Assembly (NCBI RefSeq): GCF_039555335.1
Contig: NC_092629.1
Span: 4,731,912-4,795,911 of the forward strand
Source: Amphiura filiformis
Taxonomy: Eukaryota; Echinodermata; Ophiuroidea; Amphilepidida; Amphiuridae
Direction: 5' to 3'
Length of the DNA stretch: 64,000 bases
In this document: positions 44,135 to 56,100 of the stretch, one piece after another
Position numbering within the stretch: position 1 is the stretch's first letter
Layout of the letters: each line of letters opens with the position of its first letter
Position numbers and translations under genes: made by a program
The notes under the pieces: model-generated
Told to the model about the DNA's origin: nothing
Seen by the model: the letters and a program-made list of their open reading frames with translations, nothing else
Database searches by the model: none

Positions 44135-47100
44135 GTAAGGCATTAAAGGGAAAATACATACAGGAGATCTATAGACAGAATTTGTAAGTGGGGGTGTGGG
44201 GGTGTGTGCGTGGGGGGTGGACGGGTGCATTGTGAGGCCATCCAAATGACCCACAGGAAGCATACAGAACAAACATACATGGACACAACAACCGAGGAGG
44301 TCGTCGGCAAAATGACTATTTAGAAAATGGAAAATAATATAAAAATATGTATGCCGCTGTCCATGCTTGAGTTGTACCCAGTTTTATAAGCTGTCATTGT
44401 TTGGAATTCATTTCAAAAATACAAAATACATTGTGTTATGGAAGATGTCTTCATTACATCTTCATTGTGTAATTTGACCACGAAATGAATGTGGAGATCT
44501 CGAGTTGGTCAAAAGTGTCATTTGATGAGATTGGCAATAGGCATCGAACAATGCAGAAAGTGTAGTCAAAATCATTGTATAGTCCTCTTGCTCTATGAAA
44601 AAGGTTGTTTATCCAGGACCAATTACTAGTAATTACCCCCTTTGGCCAATTTCACTCCCAGCTGGACAAGCCCAGCCCAATGATACATCACAGTAGACAA
44701 GCCAAAAGATTGAAAATTGTTATGTAATAATGGTATTATAGAATCTGTTGGCACACTTTTTACACCATGTTGATAGATATAATAGGGCATCAGCATGGGA
44801 TAATTGGAGGGATTATTATAGTTATTTCCTTTTTCGTAGAGCAACCAGAGTATGCGTGCTGTTATTTTCTTCTGAACAATGTATATGGCGGCTTATAAAA
44901 CTCCAGAGTAGACATTTATGCTCTACATGTAGGTATAATTATGTTGGGACTGATTTCTTCGATATTGTTTTGTTTTGAAACCCTCAACAATGGTGATGTG
45001 GTACGGTACATGGTGATAAGAGATGTTCAATAATTACTTATTTTTATAAATTAATAATTAAATCATTTTGATGGTTGTCTGAATACACAGAGTCATGACT
45101 GGGTGACACCGTCATTTGATGATTTTGAAGATTTTACCGTCGCCTCACAGCCGACATCAAGTCACTCTAAGAAGACAATTTCTAGTCAGAAATCACAAGG
45201 TAAGATCATAGACCATTTCAAATCACTATCAAGAAAGTACGGAAAACCAAGTCCAGTTAGCCGTACGATGCAAGATGCTGAATAATTCTTTATATGGGAT
45301 AAAGTAGAATTCTTGAATGCGAATCCAGATATATTTCGTTTTAAAAACATACTTTTTAAAAATTTTACCAAGTTTACTTTTTCCCCAAAAATGTCATTAT
45401 TACATTGCTTAAAGAGTACAACTTGAATGAGTACATGCTGCGGCACTAAAGACAAATTGACATCAATCTGCCGGCATTTTAAATGATGAAATTCACACAC
45501 CGCAATAATCATCTTCAAAACTTCAGGTCACTGAAGCTTAAAAAATCATTTGTAACATCATAAATAATCATTAGATATCAACTATGCAGTGGAAATAAGA
45601 ACAGGACACAACAAAAATACCTTCATAACTTTTCCAAATAATTTAATGTTGAACGAATACTAATTTTACATATTTTCAAATAGAGTTGTTTTGCTAAAAC
45701 TTACAATTCACCATTTTTACGCAATATCCTGTAACTTCTATTTGAACCTAACAAATTTCAACTTTCTCAGTAAAGATCATTCTGGGGCACCCTGTAGGTT
45801 TGAATGAGCCGAATTCTAGTACACTCAAAGGGCACAGGCACAGGGCATTTCATTTGGGTGTGTTATTAAATGTGTACCACACTGTCATGAAATTAAACAG
45901 TCCAACTATTATGAAACATATCTGTCATTATCCCTTTGTACGTAGCCTCATCTTTAGGGTCCTGGTGTGATAATGCATCCAGTGCAGCATCTAGTAGTAC
46001 TAGGAGAAAGAGAATCAGGGATGAGGATATTAATAGACAATCTTCTTCTACCCTGGATAGAAGGAAAACTAATATAGAGAATGTGCCGTGGGCAGAAAAA
46101 CACACTCCTCAATGCCAGGTGAGTGGGGGCTTGTAAACACCCATGAGTGGGCACATTTTCTGGTCTAAAACCCACCAAACTGGGATCGGGGACGTTACCA
46201 GTTGAAGAGACTTCTTTCCCTGCATCCCCATATGTCTAAAAGTGTCCAAATGGCATTTATTTTAAAAGACGTCCCCGATTGTCAGGGGTGTAGGACATGT
46301 ACCCGATTGTAGGTTGTAGACAAGTGTCCCCAATTGACACGTGCAACAAATGTCCCCAATTAACATGCAAATATCCCCAATTGGTGAGTTTAGGCTAGAA
46401 TAGTGTGTCCCCTTCTAGCAGTTGTAGGCAAGTGTTTGCAATGGACATATGGTACAAGAGGGGGTGGGTGTGTGTGTTGGTGGGGATGTACATGTATGCA
46501 AGACATCAGTAGCCAATCTTCTAGCAAACTAAGAGACTCAGTACACCGGTCGATCTTACCGTTTCCGATGTTGATTAAGATACTTCTTGCATCGATCCCG
46601 AGATGCGGAAAAACCAATAGTCATTTTGTCCCACATAAATGAATAAATAACAAAAAACCCGATCCCCCGGCGGACTCACCCAAAAGGTGACGTCACACCA
46701 TATGATCGTCCCTTATCCTCCTTGGTCTCCGACTGACACAGACGTGCCTATCGATTGTTCATAGCACTGTGTATCAATTTCTCGACCAAGGCGAGATATA
46801 CGGTTGTAGTTTCACACCTTAGGTAAAACCAAACCGGTATTGTTCGGCTGAGGATAGTTTTGACGGCATTTTCTGGCGAAAAAGTGACAAAAAACGATCC
46901 AAAACGGTGGAGGACCGTGCAAAGAAGCTACCAACGGGAGCACTCTGAAGAGGTCGGAAACTGCCCTTACCATGGGTAGGAGCTCCGACTTCAGCAGGCC
47001 GTGCACCACCAACAGTACCCGAGCCCACTACCTCTGCAGCACCCATTTCTGGGAGGCGCAAGGGTAGCACAGGAACAGCTGGCAAGCCCGAAGAAGAGCA

Positions 47101-50100
47101 AGCGCTCTTCCAAGGGAAGCTAGGCAGAGCATTCCTGGGGGCTCAGCGGTTTTTCCACAGGGGATCTCCCAGTGGACGACCGCTTATGGCTTTCACCCAG
47201 AGGTGGGAAACCATCTCTTTGAGCGCCTGGGTATGGTCAGTGGTGAGTGGGGGTTACAGACTGGCAACCCAGTCTCCCACATCTGCCTGCACATTTCAGA
47301 GGTCCACAGTAGTGCCGTCAGACGGCCCCAGCGTCGGGCACTACTGACAGGGATCACACAGCTTCTCACGAAGCGGGCGATTGTCCCGGTCTACCCCCGT
47401 TCTACGGGTGATCTTGGAGCCATTGGCTCCAAGGAAGACCGGCGACGGGAGCCCCATCCGGAACCGCAGGCTGTTGAACACGTTCTTCAGGCCCAAGAGG
47501 TTCAGAATGGGGACTCTCGCCTCGGTGCTAGCCTGCCCCATCAGGGGCATGGGAACAGCATCGCTAGATCTCTCGGACGCCTATCTGCATATGCCAATCG
47601 CCTCTCAAGATCGGAGGCATCTGCGCTTCTAGGTACAGGATCAAAATTACCAGTTTTGATACCGCCATCCGCCTGTCCATCTCTCCCAGGGTGTTTAACA
47701 CTCTTGGTCAGAGCGGTGGCAGCGTACCTGAAGCACAGGGGTGTCAACATCAGTTGCTACCTGGACGTTTGGCTCATATATGGACGCACTCCACTGAAGA
47801 CTACGGGTCTCATGGGGTTGATAGTCCGAGGGTGCGGGACCCTGGATTTTTGATCAGCTCAAAAAGTCCAGCGTGGTCCCGACGCAGACACCACTATTTG
47901 TAGGGGCCCAGATCACCCTCACGGAGGGGTTCGCGGTGCTCTCACCCGGCGGGAGCGGTGTGCCTGACTCTTGGCGAGTCTCGGGCAAAACCCGCTGTGG
48001 CATGGATGAAGGTGGTAGGCCTAATGGCCAGTATGGTAGACCTCGTACTGTACTGCCGTTTCTACGTTAGGGCTTACCCAACTACACCTTCTAGCCTGCT
48101 TGCAGGCCCAGTCGTCACCAATATCCCTCGCGGTTCCGTTGTCGGAGATCGCGCGAGAGAACTCTGGTGGTGGACCCATCAGCCCAATTTGACCCAGGGT
48201 GTCAGGTTTCCTGCACCCCGGTATGTCACGTAGTGACGACCATAGCGTCAAAACGGGGCTGGGGGTCCACATCACGGAGACTCCGTCTCGGGCCTATGGG
48301 GGCCATAGAGACAGAGTTTCACATCAACCTCCCTCGCTTACGAGGAGGTGATCGTGGAATCACATACCGTTGTCCTGACGGATAACACAACCGTGGTAGC
48401 CTACCCCAACAGACAAGGGGACTCCGGGCCACCACGATTGAGCCTGCATGCACGACACCTGATAGGGTGGTGCAAGTTCAGGCAGATTACGATGAGAGCG
48501 ATACACATCGCGGGCGTCACCAGCATCCTCGCGCACAATCTGTCACGAGGAAGGGTGTCGGGACCAGCAGAATGGTCCCTTGCTCGCAGAGGTCGCTCAG
48601 GCGATCTTCAAGGGATGTACCACCCCTCGAAAGATCTGTTCGCATCTCATCGCAATCATCCACTGCCGGTGTACTGCTCAAGGGTCGCGGACCCCAAGCA
48701 TTCACCGTGGACGCTCTGTCCATAGACTGGGGAGGATGACAGCTTATGCAGTCCCTCCGATCTCACTACTCATGAGGGTGGTGGCCAAGATCGGGTGGGA
48801 AGACTGCATTGTCATTCTGCTAGCGGCAAGGCCGCTGGCACTCCCCGAGGTACCAGATCTACTCCGGATGCCCGGAGCGGAGGTACCAGTCTATCACTAG
48901 AGCACCTGCAGTTAGCTGCATGGCCCTTACCAGGGAACACGCAGCGGAGGGATACTTTTCATCAGAAGCTGTTTTTCTCATCGCCGGGCTAGACGGAAGT
49001 CTACCCTCCGTCACGTATAGCCAGAGTCTGGCTCCATACTACGCTTGGTGCAATGAGACAAATAGCTCTCCGCTAGAGCCTCTGTGCTGCTAGTTCCGGA
49101 GTTTCTGACAGAAAAGTTCCAAGCAAGACTTCAGCGGGCCACTGGGGCCAGCTATAAGTCAGCTGTCCTCTCCATTCACCGAGGTTTCGAGACGGTCGAC
49201 TATCATAGCCGATGGTTACCTTATTAGTCACGCCTCGACGGTATGTTCAACGAGTGTCTACCAAAAAGGAAAGTGATCCTCCTAAGGGATCCCAACACAG
49301 TCTTAGATTACTTTAAGGGTCACCCTTTTGACCTTCCGTCCAAAAGCACGCTTAAATACGTAACTCTCAAGATGGCTTTCGGTTTGGCGTTGGCTTCGGA
49401 CGGCGGTGCTGAGTTGCACACGGTCTCGAGGTTAGCTTCCGTGTTCACAAACACTGGAGCGACACTGTTTCGGCGCTCTGTTCTCGTGACTACGAACGGG
49501 CGCGGTGCATACCGACATTCGTCCCTCTCCAATCCCCAGGGTTGGGTAAGGTTCGGCTGAAGCCAAAGATAGGCTGGGGTGTCCGATAAGGCGCTGCAGC
49601 ACTATTTCTTCCGAACACAAGCCTTGCGAGGGACTCACGACCGCATTCATCACCCTTACAGAGCCTTTCGGTCCAGCCGCTGTCGCAATGGCTGGTCCAG
49701 GTGTTGGTGGGGTCCGGGGGATCGTGAAGGTTTCGCGTCCCACGACCCACTCGACACGAGCTATCTCATCATCTTGGGTATACCGTTCGGTTGTCCCTTG
49801 AGGAGATCTAGCAGGCGGTGTCCCGAAGCCACCTTCGCCCTTCTCTCACGATACTTCCGCTTACGTTAGTAATCAGAGACGGGCGGGAGGTTTACCGGGA
49901 CATTGTTCGGGCGATCATAATACGGTGGTGTACGGGTACCAGGTTTTCAGACTATACAGAATACTCAGCATGGTAAGAACCAGTGTCGCTATTCTTAACC
50001 ACCAAACTTATTAAGTAAGGAGGTTTATGTCTGTGATCGCGTGGTCTTTTTGTTTCCCGACCGCTGGGGAAAATATTTTCTGACCTCGCGAAAACCATCG

Positions 50101-53100
50101 TTACCGCTCCCGATCCCTGATCAGATGCTGACCAATCTTGTACCTCCATCCGTCGGTTACTTGCTAGATCGATCTTTCAGATGTTGATGCAAGAAGTATC
50201 TTAATCAACATCGGAAGCGGTAAGATCGACGGTGTACTGAGTCTAGTCCCAAACAGAAATGTTTGGTAGACTCATAACCGGTGCGATCTTACCTTTCCGA
50301 TGTTGATTATCCCGGACCCCGGCCACCCCCTACAAGTTTGGTCCGGTAGGGGATCCCAAGTCGGATAAGGGGCGATCATATGGTGTGACGTCACCTTTTG
50401 GGTGAGTCCACCGGGGATCGGGGGTTTTGTTATTTATTCATTTATGTGGGACAAAATGACTATTGGTTTTTCCGCATCTCGGGATCGATGCAAGAAGTAG
50501 CTTAATCAACATCGGAAAGGTAAGATCGCACCGGTTATGAGTCTACCAAACATTTCTGTTTGGGACTATAGAGAATGTTCCTTGGGCAGAGAAACAGTTT
50601 CTACTCCCCGGGGTGTGGGTGTGGGGGGGGGGTGTGGGGGTATACATGCATGGCATCAGTAGCCAATTGTCTACCTTGGATAGAGTGAAAACCAAAATAG
50701 AGAATGCTCCTTTACCAGAAAACATATTCCTCAGTGCTAGGTAAGTGGGGTGTGCATGTGGGTGGAATGTATGCATGACATCTGTAGCCTGGATAGAACA
50801 AAATTTTAGAAACAATATTTTTGTATGCCTCATAAGAGATAGAATTTATTGTTAATTTTAATCTTTTTTGTTTATCATAGGCTGATCTCGCTGTCCATAA
50901 GAAAAAGATAGCAGAGGTTGAAGAGTGGCTCAGGAATCATATCCAAAGAAGGAAACCCTCCAAACAGGTACGAAACCACCTCAGTCGGCTCTATATCAGA
51001 GTGGCACTTTTTCCATTTTCTAAAAGTCAAATTCCATGTTCTTTTTCATTTCTTGAAACTTGGAAGAGTTTAGAAAATCTGACGATTAAATTTATTTAGG
51101 TTCTAGAAACACTATGTACACAAACATCTAATTATAATTAAAGACAGAGATAGAAACAATTTATCGCGTCTGATGTCACTGTCAATTACGATCCTTGATT
51201 GGTTTACACAGGTTAATCAGCGCCAGAAAGGAAGACCGATCTATCTGGTGCTGATCGGAGAAAAGGAATAGCAGCAAATGGCTAAAAATTACATTACTTT
51301 TACAAGGCAAAAAGCTTCTTTTCTAGGCATTGTGGACATGGTGCCTTCACCAAAGAAAGTTTCCTACTATAAATACCTAACTTTTGAGATGGTTTGCATG
51401 TCGAAAGGTGCAAAATTAACAATAAGGCGCCCGCTTATAAATCCGTGTTCAGCAAGTCATCATCACGACACTTGTAAACAAACCGTGCTCGAATTTGATT
51501 GACAGATGACGTCAGACGCGATAAATTGTTTTTATCTCTGTCTTTATTTATAGTCGATTATCATTACTATCCTGAGATAATAGTTCAAAGAAAAGGGAAG
51601 AAAATGGCAAAATTATGACCACTACTATTTGCCCTATTAAAGGCATTGAAATACAAGGAATTAAAGAAATTTATCAGTGAAAGATGGGTTTTCCTTGAGT
51701 CGTTTTGCTGAACGTATGAACATGTACCGTAAAACCTTGTCTACAAATATATGTGACATGATCAAGGGAATGAGTCATATGTCGACCCTGGTCGAAAATG
51801 AGTTTTACATGTGTTTCTAAAGAGGACATTTAGAGCTTTCAGAAACTGAAAACCCCATGTAGATATGACTTTTCTTTGCAAAGTTACGTCAATTTATCAA
51901 TTGCTGAAAACAATATAAAATAAAGGAATTGTAACACTTTTTTTGCCATTATCTCAAAATCAATATTAGCGACATCCGACTGATTTCCCTTGCTCATGTC
52001 ACATATATATATATAGTGTTTTTGATGAAAGCTAAATTAATACAAAAAATGCGTTAATTGTTCTTACAATAATACTTGTTTGTATATGCTTGGATCTGTA
52101 ATTTATTTTGCTCAAATTCCATAATGGCGCCTGGATTAATTTAGCTTTCATCAGAAGCTTGTAGACGAGGTTTTTGGGTAGCCAATACTTTAGGTGAAAA
52201 AAAGCTTTATTTTGCAATTATGTTTGACATCCCCAATTTCTGTGTTTTCCATTTTCGGTACTGGCCCAGTTCGCAGGTCATTACGTGATATTACATGATA
52301 TTTACAATACACCATTTACTCTTTTTCTTAATTGTCATATACCCTCAAAACAACCACCATTCATGTAACAAATTGAGCTATTTCAATTGAAATTCCAACA
52401 CTCCAATGACCTTTATCTTCCACACAAGGGTGTAGATTTCATGTGGAGTCACCCAGTCAGGTTTATAACCTCATTTGAAATGTCACACTCCCTGTGTAGA
52501 AGATTATCATCATGTCTTCCATAGATGGTGTATGGATTTCATCTGGAATAACCCAATCTGCAAGTAAAACATGAAGTTTTTATTACAAGCAAAAAGGGTT
52601 GAACAGGTGCAGTCAGATTTTGAGCTTTTGTCAGGTGTGATGCTGACTTCTCAAGGACTCAATCCTGACTCGGACATTGTTCTGAAGAAATCTGACACCT
52701 GATGAGAGCACAACAACATTTTTAATCTGACGGCACAATCGTTAAAACCTTGTTACTTGTTATCAGGCCTGAGAATTTTCCTTTTTTTGAAAGGAATTTC
52801 TTGTCCTCCCTCAATTTCTGCACGTTTTTCTTTTTAGCCCGGTTTGAGCATTTTTACCATATTTTAGGGACTTTTCCCTTTTTTTTGGCAGAATTTTCTT
52901 TTTTCTTTTCTTTGAAATGTAATATGTATTCTCATGCCTGTGTTATGGATTCATGTTGTGATAGCTTCTCCACTTTTGTGTTTATATTTGTAGACTCAAG
53001 CACCAGTGTTGTTACTGACTGGGCCGACAGGTGCCGGCAAGACTGCCACTGTGCAAACCCTAGCCAAAGAAATGAGAATAGAAGTACAAGAATGGGTGAA

Positions 53101-56100
53101 CCCTGTCACATCAGTATATAATCCAGATGACCGAGGGACAAGCTGGAGAGGTAATTATGGGCTATTCCGGCTGTATTCCATACACCCTCATAGATGATAT
53201 GACCTCACTAAATCTCACTATTAAAACCACTGCTCGTGCATGCATTGCACGTGATGTGATGACCCAATCCAGGGAATCGCGGGCCGGGCAAGCATCACCT
53301 GTTTGGCTACAGGTCGGTGATCTTCTGTGTGGCATGAGAGGGGTCCGAGGTTTGAATCCCGGGGGTACCAAGTGATGTCTTTGTTCAGCTTGTCTCCTTT
53401 TTTGTTTCTTCTTTCCCTTCTGATAGCAAAAAAGCCGTGTGTTCAGTTAGGGTTAATCTTTTAGGGTTAATCTTCCACACAGGGAGTGCAAATTTCAAAT
53501 AGGGTTACCTGAATGGGTGATTCCATTTGAAATTTATACCCCCAGTGTGGGAGATTAAGGTCATGTCTTCTTTAATAGAGGGTGTATAGATTTTAACTGG
53601 AATATTGTATTACATATCAAAAGATGTATGATGTGTGTTGAAGCTGGAAATCCTGAACAAAATGTAAAGTATGGTTTTAGCAAAATGCATTCAGCTGTGT
53701 TATCTCCAGTGTTTGAAAATTAAATAGAACAGTAATAAGATGTGAAATAGCAGCAATTGAGAAAATCAGTTTTGAAAATTAAAACAAAAAGTAAGTCCTT
53801 GTTAAACACTGCGATACTAGGATTGAGAATGACGCCACTCAGAATTTAGGGATGGGCAATGCTGATATTTTCTGTGTGATGAACCGTGACTACCTGGTGA
53901 TGAACTTGTGTGATGAACCTGCCTTTGAAATAGTGCTATGTTTTACTTTTCTTTGGTTCACCTCATGTTCGGTAGTGACGTTAATGCTTTTTTGCGGTTG
54001 CGCTGCAGACGTATAGACATTCTGTCATATAGATAATGCGATCAAGCAAAATATAATGCTATCAAGCAAAATCAGTCGGAACATGGAAATATTGATTTTG
54101 AGATTTGTTTCCTGCTGTTTTGGAAATTCTTTAATTGCTCATATCTTTGGAACTGGTTGTTCAATTTCAATGGGGTTTTCTGTAAATGCAGCTTTTTAAA
54201 TGCTTTTTACTATTCTATAAGAAACTGAAAATTTAGTATTGCCGAGTTACGATTGATTTTGCCTGATCGCATCACATATGTATAGTGTTTGAGAGATTTG
54301 ATCTGGACTTTTTTACGACTTGGTTCATCCATTCGTGAAATATTACATATGTATAAGAAATAAGAACAGATGACAACGTAGCAAGTAAGTAAGTAACACA
54401 GCATTTATAATGCACCTAATGCCAGAGGATACAAAGTGCAGAAACACAGAACAACAAAAACAAAACAGACAAAAGCAACATCATGAGAAAAGGTATGTGT
54501 TGAGAAGGAATTTGAACCTGGTGACAGTTTGGGCACTGCGGATATTTAGGGGGATTGAGTTCCATTTGTAAGGAGCAACCACTGAAAAGGCCCTGTCCCC
54601 GGCACCCTTGTTCGTCCTTGGGACACGAAGATTAAGACCGTGGTCGAGCGTGTGGTGACTGAGCCCTCATGAGGACGTTTAGCAATTAGGTACTCGATAT
54701 ACCGGGGACACAGCCCATTCAGTGACTTGTATATATAAAGCAGAGTTTTGAAAGTAATGCGTTCCTTTATACGAAGCCAGTGGAATTCTTTGACTGATGG
54801 AAGTGCGTCTCGGCGACAAGAAGACTAAGCAGGCACATTTATTCTGGAGCCGTTGTAATCGATCAATATCCTTCTGCGTAACATGAAATTTAATCCGAGC
54901 TTTCGCCCTCAGGGCTTCATCAAGGTTGGCATTGGCAAACTGTTAAATAAATAAACAGAGAGAGGATACATAAATGCCAGGCAAAAAACCCATATATCAC
55001 AAGATAATATTACAAAACCAAAAGAATGAGCAGATCAGAAACAATGTTTATGCACAAAGATTATACAGAAAATAAATTAGATACAAACTGTTTATGGCAA
55101 AAACTAGCAAAATTATGATGCTATGGTGCCTGCATAGAGCCAACAATATAATACAGAATGAGTATGGGAATGGGTAAAAACAAAATCAAAAACACTAACT
55201 TACTGAGAGGGGAGATGCAAAATATGTGTGATGGTGACGGAAATACGAATGACAATGACCAATGGAACAAAAACAGAGACAAAAGCAGCGCGAAAAGGGA
55301 ATGAGGGCGTAAAAAGGCAAAAACCTAAAGTGAGGGCGGAAATAAGTTAAAAGCCCGAGGCTGAAAAAATGAGAGATACTAGATTACCGACGCGCTCTGA
55401 ATGGTAAATCATTAGGCCTATATTTATGATTCAGCATTGATGCCCTGCGGTTTTAAGGTGTGGAGTTTGGCTATGCAGTATGGCTCCCGTTTACGGATAA
55501 TGTTTTCACTGTTGTTTAGTCTCGATGCCCATGATGGAAACGTTGGAGATGGAATGATTGGGCGAGTTGGAATAATGGACATAGGGAAGTTTATTTTTGG
55601 TGAGTCTGATATCAGATTTGGTACCGGTGAAGCGGGTGTATAACTGGTTTGTGGTCTTACTGACATATTGGAGTTGGCAGTTGTTGCAAGTAATGAGGTA
55701 GATGACCCATCCAGACTAGCAGTGAATCTGGGATGTTATGGGAAGGATTCACCAGTCACAGAACTTGTGAACTTGGTGGCTACTGTCATGAATGGGAATA
55801 GTGAACAAACTTTACAACTTTGTTTATAATAGTATCCTTATTCCATAGATTTCATCGCTGATGGAGGTCACATGTCCGGATCCCAGCAGACCATCTTCCA
55901 AGATAATAAATACCATTTATATTTTATAGATTTCATCCCTGTTGGAGGTCACATGTCCGAATCTCAGCAGAGTATCTTCCAAGATTTTCTGACAAGATCC
56001 AACAAATATCAAACGTTACAAATCTTTGGTGAAGACACATCTTTAAAGAAATTAGTATTAGTAGAGGTAAGTGTTAGATTTGTTGTTTGTTTGTTTGTAT

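Larger units (their letters stand above)
46534..50567 (+). mobile_element. DIRS-type tyrosine-recombinase retrotransposon, about 4.0 kb, decayed
   Basis: Outer inverted repeats of about 170-200 bp (46,534-46,740 and 50,340-50,567) share TTCCGATGTTGATTAAG, GGTTTTTCCGCATCTCGGGAT and GTGACGTCACCTTTTGGGTGAG. An internal region (50,175-50,312) is complementary to both outer ends joined, the diagnostic DIRS arrangement. The inside shows RT, RNase H and tyrosine recombinase remnants in order. The element lies in RAD17 intron 3, sense strand. Confidence 0.92.

Noticed and set aside
53280..53375. A functional tRNA gene
   Set aside because: A B-box-like GGTTTGAATCCC is present but the acceptor and anticodon stems do not pair; a SINE is more likely.
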